Origin: Ignavibacteriaceae bacterium
GTDB lineage: Bacteria; Bacteroidota; Ignavibacteria; Ignavibacteriales; Ignavibacteriaceae
Direction of reading: 5' to 3'
Length of the DNA: 64,000 bases
NCBI GenBank assembly: GCA_020848375.1
Contig: JADLAF010000221.1
Coordinates: forward strand, 1 to 64,000
Part shown: positions 8,774 to 15,530 of the stretch, in pieces
Position numbering within the stretch: the stretch's first letter is position 1
Layout of the letters: every line of letters starts with the position of its first letter
Position numbers and translations under genes: made by a program
Notes under the pieces: generated by a model
Told to the model about the DNA's origin: nothing
What the model saw: the letters and a program-made list of their open reading frames with translations, nothing else
Database searches by the model: none

Positions 8774-9356
8774 CCCCGCTGCTCAGCCGAAGGGCAAGAT
8801 TTTGGTCATCGCTGCCCCGAGCGGAACGGGCAAAACTACTATTCTGAAACAGGTTTTGCAAAAACATCCGGATATTGTATTTTCCGTTTCTGCAACTACA
8901 AGAAAAAAGCGGGAGGCGGAAGTTCACGGTAAAGATTATTATTTTATTTCCCGTGAAGAGTTTGAGCAGAAAATTGCAGAGGAAAAGTTTGCTGAGTGGG
9001 AAAGAGTGTATGACTACTATTATGGCACTCTGAAAGAGTTTATTAGCTCGACCATAGACCAGGGCAAACATATACTTCTTGAACTTGACGTAAAGGGAGC
9101 GCTTTCAATTAAGAAAAGCTATCCCGGCGCTGCATTAATTTTTATAGAACCCCCTTCGCTTGAAGTGCTGAGGGAAAGGTTGACAAAAAGAAAGACCGAA
9201 ACAGAAGAAGACCTGGCAAAACGCCTGAACAGGGCAGAAATGGAAATAAGCCAGAAAGCGCATTTTGAGTATCATCTGGTGAACTCAGATATTCAGAAAG
9301 CTGTCTCCGAACTTGACAGTCTTATTTCAGAGATTAAACAAAAAGGAAATGAATAG
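8766..9356 (+). CDS. gmk: Guanylate kinase
   Basis: 196 residues. It phosphorylates GMP to GDP with ATP, between GMP synthesis (guaA at 25332) and GTP. The P-loop APSGTGKTT lies at about residues 16-24. The GMP-binding part holds SATTRKKREAEVHGKDYYFIS, with the conserved Arg residues and Tyr, followed by ELDVKGA and the lid TKRKTETEEDLAKRL. The TTG at 8766 is the only plausible start ahead of the P-loop and lies inside the last codons of yicC. The gene stops one base before rpoZ begins. Confidence 0.96.
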   Translation: MSNPAAQPKGKILVIAAPSGTGKTTILKQVLQKHPDIVFSVSATTRKKREAEVHGKDYYFISREEFEQKIAEEKFAEWERVYDYYYGTLKEFISSTIDQGKHILLELDVKGALSIKKSYPGAALIFIEPPSLEVLRERLTKRKTETEEDLAKRLNRAEMEISQKAHFEYHLVNSDIQKAVSELDSLISEIKQKGNE

Positions 9357-9656
9357 ATGCCGTTAGAACCAATTGATCTGCGCGAAATAGACAAAAGAGC
9401 CGCTAATATATACGAGGCGATTGTTGTAGCCGGACGCAAAGCCCGCGATCTGAATGATGAAGTAAAACTCGAGTTTGAAAACCGTTTGAAGGATGTTGTC
9501 GGGACCGTAGTTGATGACGATGCAGAGGATTTTAACAATCCGCAGCAGAGAAGTCTTTCAGCAGAGTTTGAAAAAAGAGACAAACCACATATCCATGCTT
9601 TAAAGCAGTTCCTTAATGACGAAATAGATTTCGGCTATAAAGGAAAGGAAAAGTAA
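9357..9656 (+). CDS. rpoZ: RNA polymerase omega subunit
   Basis: 99 residues. Omega helps fold and assemble the beta-prime subunit in the core polymerase. The stretch NIYEAIVVAGRKARDLNDEV (about residues 17-36) is the conserved helix of omega/RPB6/RpoK proteins, normally written NRYEAVLVAAKRARQLN. An acidic region and a tail about 60 residues long follow. It sits between gmk and coaBC, as is common in many bacteria, which supports the call. It has a one-base gap to coaBC. Confidence 0.88.
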   Translation: MPLEPIDLREIDKRAANIYEAIVVAGRKARDLNDEVKLEFENRLKDVVGTVVDDDAEDFNNPQQRSLSAEFEKRDKPHIHALKQFLNDEIDFGYKGKEK

Positions 9657-9657
9657 C

Positions 9658-10887
9658 ATGCTCCCGGAAGTTTTCTCCGGGAAAAAAATTCTTCTTGGTG
9701 TAACCGGAGGAATTGCTGCCTATAAGGCATGTCTGCTTGTCAGAGAGTTGAAAAAAAGCGGTGCGGAGGTTCATGTTATCATGACCTCCTCTGCTGCTGA
9801 ATTTGTTGCCCCCCTTACTTTTTCTGCACTATCCGGTAATCCGGTAATCATAAATATCTTTCCTGAAAATCAGAAATCCGGTTCCTCTCTTGGCACTTGG
9901 CATATTGATCTTGCTCTGGAGGCGGATCTTATGATTATTGCGCCTGCCACAGTTAACACCATAGCAAAAATTACTTACGGAATAGCTGATAATGCTCTGA
10001 CGGTGCTTTTCTCAGCCATGCGGTCGCCGGTACTGATCTGCCCTGCTGCTGATATGGATATGTATAACAGTCCGGCATCAACTGAAAATCTTGATACGCT
10101 TGAGCGCAGGGGCTATTATATACTCCCCGCGGAAGCAGGTGAACTTGCATCCGGACTTAAAGGCGTTGGAAGACTTCCCGAAACTGAAAAGATACTGGAA
10201 GCTGCCGCATCCGTTCTGATGGGATATAAAAAAGACCTGACTGGTACGAAGTTAACCATAACTGCAGGTCCCTCGTACGAAGATATTGATCCAGTGCGTT
10301 TTATTGGCAACCGCTCTACCGGGCTGATGGGTTACTCTATTGCAAAAGCTGCCTGGCTGCGCGGTGCAGAAGTTGAGTTGATTTCAGGACCTTCTGTATA
10401 TACTCCTTATCCAGAATTGAAATTTACTAAAGTGCGTTCGGCCCTTGAAATGCAGAAGGCATTGATTGAGTCATCCGGAAGAACAGAAATAACCATAATG
10501 GCGGCAGCCGTGGCTGATTTTCGTCCGGCAGTCGTATCTGATAAAAAGATAAAAAAGGAATCATCCGCCGGTTCAATCGCACTGACTGAAAATCCCGATC
10601 TTATTGCATCAATTCAGAAACAGGGAAAAACCATTGTTGGCTTTGCCCTGGAAACTGATAACGAAGAGGCAAACGCTCTGAAGAAATTGAGCAAGAAGGG
10701 ACTTGATATGATTGTATTGAATTCGTTGAATGATGCTGGCTCAGGTTTTGAGGTGCCGACTAATGCAGTGACGGTCTTTACCTCAGATGGTGGTAAAAAA
10801 GAGATTGGCAGGACTTCAAAATTCGAAGTAGCGAACAGACTGCTGGATCAAATCATGGACTACAGAAAGTCTTATGGAAAGAGCTGA
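9658..10887 (+). CDS. coaBC: Bifunctional phosphopantothenoylcysteine decarboxylase/phosphopantothenate-cysteine ligase
   Basis: 409 residues, the normal fused form. Residues 1-190 are the FMN-dependent decarboxylase CoaC: LLGVTGGIAAYKACLLVREL, the conserved His in TWHIDLAL, and PAADMDMYNSPA. The C-terminal half is the ligase CoaB: AGPSYEDIDPVRFIGNRSTG, AAAVADFRP and the Lys pair after SDKKIKK. Together they convert 4'-phosphopantothenate and cysteine to 4'-phosphopantetheine on the way to coenzyme A. It overlaps the following uracil-DNA glycosylase gene by 14 bases. Confidence 0.97.
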   Translation: MLPEVFSGKKILLGVTGGIAAYKACLLVRELKKSGAEVHVIMTSSAAEFVAPLTFSALSGNPVIINIFPENQKSGSSLGTWHIDLALEADLMIIAPATVNTIAKITYGIADNALTVLFSAMRSPVLICPAADMDMYNSPASTENLDTLERRGYYILPAEAGELASGLKGVGRLPETEKILEAAASVLMGYKKDLTGTKLTITAGPSYEDIDPVRFIGNRSTGLMGYSIAKAAWLRGAEVELISGPSVYTPYPELKFTKVRSALEMQKALIESSGRTEITIMAAAVADFRPAVVSDKKIKKESSAGSIALTENPDLIASIQKQGKTIVGFALETDNEEANALKKLSKKGLDMIVLNSLNDAGSGFEVPTNAVTVFTSDGGKKEIGRTSKFEVANRLLDQIMDYRKSYGKS

Positions 10888-11623
10888 ACTGATTGACCTG
10901 CTTAAAAAACAGCAGGAGATCTTTGGTGACCTACTGTATGAAAACGTGAAGGTGAAAATTACCGACATTCCCGCTGTTAAAGCGCCGGCTCTTGTTAAAA
11001 AGCAAGAGGTATCCTCAAATACAGAACGTATTATACCTTCCGGTGTTCCTCAGGTTTTTAATCATTTCACCACACTGTATGAGTTTGAACAGAAGATATA
11101 TCACTGTCAGAAGTGTGATCTTGCCAAAGGACGCAATAAGTTTGTATTTGGCAGTGGCAATCCTAACGCGAAGGTGATGCTCATAGGAGAGGGGCCAGGG
11201 GCTGAAGAGGACAAGAAAGGGGAACCGTTTGTAGGACAGGCGGGGCAGCTTCTTACCGATATTCTTAAAGCCATTAATTTCACGCGGGAGGAAATATATA
11301 TTGCAAACATTGTTAAATGCCGACCTCCGGCTAACCGTACACCATTCCCGGCAGAAATTGAAGCATGTATGCCTTATCTGCATAAACAGATATCACTTGT
11401 GGAACCGAGTCTGATTCTGCTGCTTGGTGCAACGGCAGTTTTAGGACTTCTTGGAAAAAAATCGACTCTTTCATCAATGCGCGGAAAGGTATTTACTTAT
11501 GGTGCTGCTCAGGTAATGGTAACATATCATCCCGCAGCATTACTCAGAAATCCTGCACTTAAACGCGATACCTGGGCTGATGTGCAGCAGTTCAGAAAAC
11601 TTTACGATGAACTTCCGGCTTAA
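10874..11623 (+). CDS. Family 4 uracil-DNA glycosylase (iron-sulfur)
   Basis: 249 residues. It removes uracil from DNA in base excision repair. The Fe-S ligands are visible as CQKC near residue 78 and as a second pair, in VKCRPPANRTP and EIEACMPYL. The active-site motif is GEGPGAEEDKKGEPFVGQAG near 100-118, and YHPAALLRNP near 218 carries the catalytic His-Pro loop. An N-terminal extension of about 70 residues lacks clear motifs. It is co-directional and overlapping with coaBC and followed 13 bases later by dnaB. Confidence 0.93.
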   Translation: MERAELIDLLKKQQEIFGDLLYENVKVKITDIPAVKAPALVKKQEVSSNTERIIPSGVPQVFNHFTTLYEFEQKIYHCQKCDLAKGRNKFVFGSGNPNAKVMLIGEGPGAEEDKKGEPFVGQAGQLLTDILKAINFTREEIYIANIVKCRPPANRTPFPAEIEACMPYLHKQISLVEPSLILLLGATAVLGLLGKKSTLSSMRGKVFTYGAAQVMVTYHPAALLRNPALKRDTWADVQQFRKLYDELPA

Positions 11624-11636
11624 GTAACGAGTATAT

Positions 11637-13091
11637 ATGGAAAGATATCAGAAGAAGAAAAGACAGAGAGAACCGGAGGCAATTGACGGGGTATTGGTAA
11701 CTCCTTCAGCAGTGGATGTTGAACAGAAAGTTCTCGGCGCCCTTTTACTTGATCAGCAGGCAGTGCCAAAAGTGCTTGGAATACTTACTTCTGAGTCATT
11801 TTATTCAGAAGCGAACCGGTTAATTTATGAAGCCGTGTACGAACTTTTCAGCCAGACACAGCCGGTTGACGGCGTAATGGTGATTGAGCAGTTAAAAAAG
11901 GGGGGGAAACTTGATCAGGCAGGCGGGGTGGCTTATATTGCTCAATTAACCCAGAATGTAACTTCCGCGGCTAACGTTGAGTATTATGCCAGAGTTCTGC
12001 AGGAAAAGAATATCCTCCGTCAGCTAATCTCAGTCTCTAATGAAACAGCACATGCAGCGTACCTGGGCGAAGATGACGCATTTCAGATTCTTGATCACGC
12101 GAACAGCAAATTGATGCAGATTTCTCAGGAACAAACCCGCAAAGGTTTTGTAAAGATGTCAAACGCTGCAATGGAGGCACTTGAATATATAGAACATTTG
12201 CTTGACAGGGATACCGACAAATACGCGGTTAAATCCGGTTATTATGATCTTGATAATATACTGAACGGATTTCAGAAATCCGATTTAATTATCCTTGCTG
12301 CCCGTCCTGCAATGGGTAAAACTGCACTTGCACTTTCCTTAATGCGCAATGTTGCAGTGCTGAGTAACGCCCCGGTTGCCATTTTTTCTCTTGAAATGAG
12401 CCGTATTCAGCTTATGATGAGATTAATAGCGGCAGAAGCACGGATGGACTCAAACCGGCTGCGCAAAGGAAATTTTTCTCACGACGATTTCAGAAAACTC
12501 GCAACAGCAACTTCCAAGCTGAGGAATTCACCAATTTTTCTTGATGATGGAGCCGGTCAGACGATTATGGATATACGTGCAAAATCAAGGCGGCTGGTGT
12601 ATGAGCATAATGTGCAGTTTATCATAGTTGACTATTTGCAGCTTATCCGTGCACCGGAGGTATCAGAAAGCCGTGAGCGCGAAATTGCATATATATCAAT
12701 GTCACTCAAAGCAATGGCTAAGGATCTTAATATCCCGGTCATGGCACTTTCGCAGCTTAATCGTGAAGTTGAAAACCAGAAGGATAACCGTCCGCAGCTT
12801 TCAAATCTTCGTGAGTCAGGAGCTATTGAGCAGGATGCGGATGTGGTGATGTTTATCCACCGTCCGGAGTATTATATGCAGAAGAATAATCCGGAAAAGG
12901 AAGCCAAGAAAGGTCTGGCAGAAATTATCATAGCCAAGCACCGTAACGGTCCCACAGGTGAAATTAATCTTAATTTTATCGGAGAATACTCCAGATTTGA
13001 AAGTTTTGCCGGCGAAAGTTATCAGATACCTGAAAGTGTTGAAGCCGGATTAAAAAAATATAAAGATGAGGATGACGATGGTCCGTTCTGA
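11637..13091 (+). CDS. dnaB: Replicative DNA helicase DnaB
   Basis: 484 residues. It is the hexameric 5'-3' helicase that unwinds DNA at the replication fork. The N-terminal DnaB domain opens with PSAVDVEQKVLGALLLDQQAV. The RecA-like C-terminal domain has Walker A ARPAMGKTALAL near residue 221, FSLEMSRIQLMMRL, Walker B IIVDYLQLI near 325, SQLNREVE, and the Arg-finger region SNLRESGAIEQDADVV. No intein is present. The end overlaps the following exported-protein gene by a few codons. Length and motifs are standard. Confidence 0.97.
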   Translation: MERYQKKKRQREPEAIDGVLVTPSAVDVEQKVLGALLLDQQAVPKVLGILTSESFYSEANRLIYEAVYELFSQTQPVDGVMVIEQLKKGGKLDQAGGVAYIAQLTQNVTSAANVEYYARVLQEKNILRQLISVSNETAHAAYLGEDDAFQILDHANSKLMQISQEQTRKGFVKMSNAAMEALEYIEHLLDRDTDKYAVKSGYYDLDNILNGFQKSDLIILAARPAMGKTALALSLMRNVAVLSNAPVAIFSLEMSRIQLMMRLIAAEARMDSNRLRKGNFSHDDFRKLATATSKLRNSPIFLDDGAGQTIMDIRAKSRRLVYEHNVQFIIVDYLQLIRAPEVSESREREIAYISMSLKAMAKDLNIPVMALSQLNREVENQKDNRPQLSNLRESGAIEQDADVVMFIHRPEYYMQKNNPEKEAKKGLAEIIIAKHRNGPTGEINLNFIGEYSRFESFAGESYQIPESVEAGLKKYKDEDDDGPF

Positions 13092-13932
13092 CCTAAAATA
13101 TATATTTCTGTTATTACTCACTCCGTTTTTACTCCTTGCAGGGGATCATGATAAGAAGGATATTGAAATTTGTAAATCAAAATTCAATCTTGCTCTCAGT
13201 AAAAATCTGACCGAGCTTCCTGTAGGTGATGTTGTTACAGAGGTTGGCAAGTCTTTTCTTGGGGTAAATTATGAACCATTTACTCTTGAGAAGCCGGGGG
13301 ATGAATCGCTTGTAGTTAATCTTCGCGGACTTGACTGCACTACTTTTCTTGAAAACTGTGTTGTATTTACCCGCCTTATAAAGCAGGGAAAGTCAGACTT
13401 TAGCGAATATCTGACAGAACTTCAGTATATACGGTACCGCGGAGGCAGAATTGATGGGTACCCTTCGCGTCTCCACTATTTTACCGACTGGATTCACGAT
13501 AATCAGAGCAAGGGAATAGTGAAGGATGTGACTAAGGAAATCGGGGGAGTGCCTTATATCAAAAAGGTTTCTTTCATGACTGAAAACCAGAACCTCTACA
13601 GGCAGATTAAAGGGAATCCGGAAAATCTGAAGGCAATTAAAGAAACGGAAGAGGAAATTAACAGCCGGCAGTATTTTTATATCCCTAAAAAGGATGTTTC
13701 CGGCGTTGAAAAGAAAATTAAAAACGGAGATCTGATTGCCATAACTTCAAGCGTAAACGGTCTCGATATTAATCATGTAGGGATTGCAATTGAGGTTGAA
13801 GGGCGAATCCATTTTATGCACGCACCTCAGGTCGGTTTTAAAGTGCAGATAACCGATGTCCCCCTTGAAAAATACCTGGCCGGAATAAAAAAACACACCG
13901 GGATCATGGTGCTTAGGCCGACAGAACTTTAA
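13078..13932 (+). CDS. DUF1460 exported amidase-like protein
   Basis: About 284 residues from the ATG at 13078 (GAGGA about seven bases upstream); an in-frame ATG at 13066 would add four residues. The N-terminus VRSDLKYIFLLLLTPFLLLAG is a signal peptide. DUF1460 proteins have a papain-like NlpC/P60-related fold and act on peptidoglycan peptides or N-acetylmuramoyl amides in the periplasm. The likely nucleophile is Cys in LRGLDCTTFLENCV (about residue 82), with the catalytic His in DINHVGIAIE near 225. It overlaps the dnaB end, which is probably fortuitous packing. The substrate is inferred from the family only. Confidence 0.85.
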   Translation: MVRSDLKYIFLLLLTPFLLLAGDHDKKDIEICKSKFNLALSKNLTELPVGDVVTEVGKSFLGVNYEPFTLEKPGDESLVVNLRGLDCTTFLENCVVFTRLIKQGKSDFSEYLTELQYIRYRGGRIDGYPSRLHYFTDWIHDNQSKGIVKDVTKEIGGVPYIKKVSFMTENQNLYRQIKGNPENLKAIKETEEEINSRQYFYIPKKDVSGVEKKIKNGDLIAITSSVNGLDINHVGIAIEVEGRIHFMHAPQVGFKVQITDVPLEKYLAGIKKHTGIMVLRPTEL

Positions 13933-13951
13933 CCTGACTTTTCGGCTGGGG

Positions 13952-13994
13952 AAAGTATGTAAATTTGTAAATGAATTGCAAAATTACATACTTT
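13952..13994. repeat. Imperfect palindrome, upstream copy
   Basis: The 18-base arms AAAGTATGTAAATTTGTA and TGCAAAATTACATACTTT pair at 16 of 18 positions around a 7-base centre (AATGAAT). It contains TAAATTTG at 13960-13967 but no TTG at the matching upstream position. A near copy lies 207 bp downstream over the start of the AAA ATPase gene. It is probably a regulator-binding site, or a remnant of duplication of the promoter region. Confidence 0.7.
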
Positions 13995-14142
13995 TTTTAT
14001 GGTCTAACCGTTTTATTTCCAGTTTTTGGTGGTTCTTCTGTACTAAAACCACCTCAAAATCTACTTTTTCAGCAATTTGGGGGCATTTTCATCAATTTTG
14101 AAGAATTTTTAATGTTTTATTTTCTGGAAGGATAGGCCAGAA

Positions 14143-14174
14143 TTTGACATATTCTAAATAAGTATGTAAATTTG
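14143..14174 (+). promoter_or_regulatory. Bacteroidota-type promoter of the DUF4143 ATPase gene
   Basis: TTTG at 14143-14146, 20 bases, then TAAATTTG at 14167-14174, a full match to TTTG-N19/20-TAnnTTTG. Transcription would be expected to begin a few bases downstream, at or next to the ATG at 14179, so the message may be leaderless. The -7 element lies inside the left arm of the palindrome at 14160-14200. Confidence 0.7.
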
Positions 14175-14200
14175 CAATATGAATGCAATTTTACATACTT
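14160..14200. promoter_or_regulatory. Palindromic operator over promoter and start codon of the ATPase gene
   Basis: The arms AGTATGTAAATTTGCA (14161-14176) and TGCAATTTTACATACT (14184-14199) pair at 15 of 16 positions, with one further A-T pair outside. They are separated by a 7-base centre (ATATGAA) that holds the ATG at 14179. The same arm sequence and centre length occur in the copy at 13952-13994. A protein bound here would block both the -7 element and the start. Confidence 0.65.
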
Positions 14201-15402
14201 TTATTTTCAAAAGAGCCCTGACTTCTCATCTCCAAAAGATGATTGAGCAATTTCCCATACTTTCGGTGACAGGTCCAAGGCAATCAGGGAAAACCACAAC
14301 ATTAAAACAGAATTTTCCGGATTTTAAGTATTTTAATCTTGAGCGCCCTGACATAAGATTGCTCATTCAATCGGATCCGTTGGGATTTCTAAATCAGCAG
14401 GGACCGGGTCTTATTCTGGATGAGATTCAGAATATTCCGGAATTGTTCAGCTTTATCCAGGCAATATCAGATGAACGCAGAACGCCCGGGCAGTATATTC
14501 TATCTGGGTCTCAAAGTTTTTTGTTGAACGAGCAAATATCGCAATCACTAGCAGGCAGAGTAAATGTCAATCATCTTCTCCCTTTTGAATTAAGTGAACT
14601 GCCAGAAAACAAAACCAATAATTATATCACAACCATGTTGTCAGGGTTTTACCCCAGAATGTGGCAGAAGGATATTTCCGCAGATGATTTTTTCCCGTCT
14701 TATATACAAACGTATGTTGAGCGTGATGTCCGGTCGCTGAGAGCTGTGGGTGATATGGATTCGTTTACCCGATTTGTAAGTCTTTGTGCCGGAAGGGCTG
14801 GACAAGTTCTTAATATTAGTTCACTGGCAAATGATGCTGGTATTAGTGTGAATACTGCAAAAGCGTGGATATCCGTTCTTGAGAGCAGTTATATCATCTT
14901 TCTCCTGAGACCATATTTCAATAATTTTAGTAAACGTCTCATAAAATCGCCAAAAATATATTTTTACGACACAGGGCTTCTTAGTCATCTGTTAAGGATA
15001 ACCACACCCCAAGATCTCAAAACACACTATATGTATGGTTCAATATTTGAGAATCTTATCATTGCTGATCTGATGAAACAGTTTTTTCATTCCGGCAAAA
15101 GACCAGCTATTTATTACTGGAGAGAGAGCAACGGAAGCGAAATTGACTGCCTGATCGAACTAAATAGTCAGAATCTTCTGGCTATCGAGATCAAAGGGGG
15201 AGAGACATTCACAAAAGACTACCTGAAAGTGCTCAGGCGATTTACATCCTCAAATGAAAATCTGTCAATGAAGAAGATACTTGTACACCCCGGAGCAGTG
15301 GATACTGTTATTGAGGATATACAACTGGTTGACTGGAATAAAATATCAGGAATGCTGAAAGAATACATTGATTACATGCCGGGAAAAGATCAAATTAAGT
15401 GA
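14179..15402 (+). CDS. AAA_14/DUF4143 ATP-binding protein
   Basis: 407 residues. Walker A is TGPRQSGKTTTLKQ near residue 31, Walker B is LILDEIQNIPELF near 80, and sensor LSGSQSFLLNEQISQSLAGR near 110 follows. The DUF4143 part starts near 190 with FTRFVSLCAGRAGQVLNISSLANDAGISVNTAKAWISVLESSYIIFLLRP, a winged-helix-like segment. The end (YYWRESNGSEIDCLIE, then IEIKGGETF) has the E-D-(E)xK pattern of a PD-(D/E)XK nuclease-like fold. Proteins of this type are common, mobile in distribution and uncharacterised; nuclease activity is inference. It stands alone between DUF1460 and the TonB operon, under its own promoter within a palindrome. Confidence 0.9.
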   Translation: MNAILHTFIFKRALTSHLQKMIEQFPILSVTGPRQSGKTTTLKQNFPDFKYFNLERPDIRLLIQSDPLGFLNQQGPGLILDEIQNIPELFSFIQAISDERRTPGQYILSGSQSFLLNEQISQSLAGRVNVNHLLPFELSELPENKTNNYITTMLSGFYPRMWQKDISADDFFPSYIQTYVERDVRSLRAVGDMDSFTRFVSLCAGRAGQVLNISSLANDAGISVNTAKAWISVLESSYIIFLLRPYFNNFSKRLIKSPKIYFYDTGLLSHLLRITTPQDLKTHYMYGSIFENLIIADLMKQFFHSGKRPAIYYWRESNGSEIDCLIELNSQNLLAIEIKGGETFTKDYLKVLRRFTSSNENLSMKKILVHPGAVDTVIEDIQLVDWNKISGMLKEYIDYMPGKDQIK

Positions 15403-15419
15403 GCCGGACTGTCAAATTG

Positions 15420-15451
15420 TTTGGTCAAAACCCAGGGCTTACTTATTTTTA
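15420..15451 (+). promoter_or_regulatory. Promoter of the TonB receptor operon
   Basis: TTTG at 15420-15423, 20 bases, then TATTTTTA at 15444-15451, which differs from TAnnTTTG only in the last base. It lies about 80 bases before the TonB receptor start at 15531, and AACAGGAG precedes that ATG as a ribosome binding site. Confidence 0.5.
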
Positions 15452-15530
15452 GGTTTTGCATCTCAGGGCATTTTTCTATGACCTGCTCGATCTCTGATGC
15501 GTCCCTCTTCAACAACAGGAGTCGAAATAA

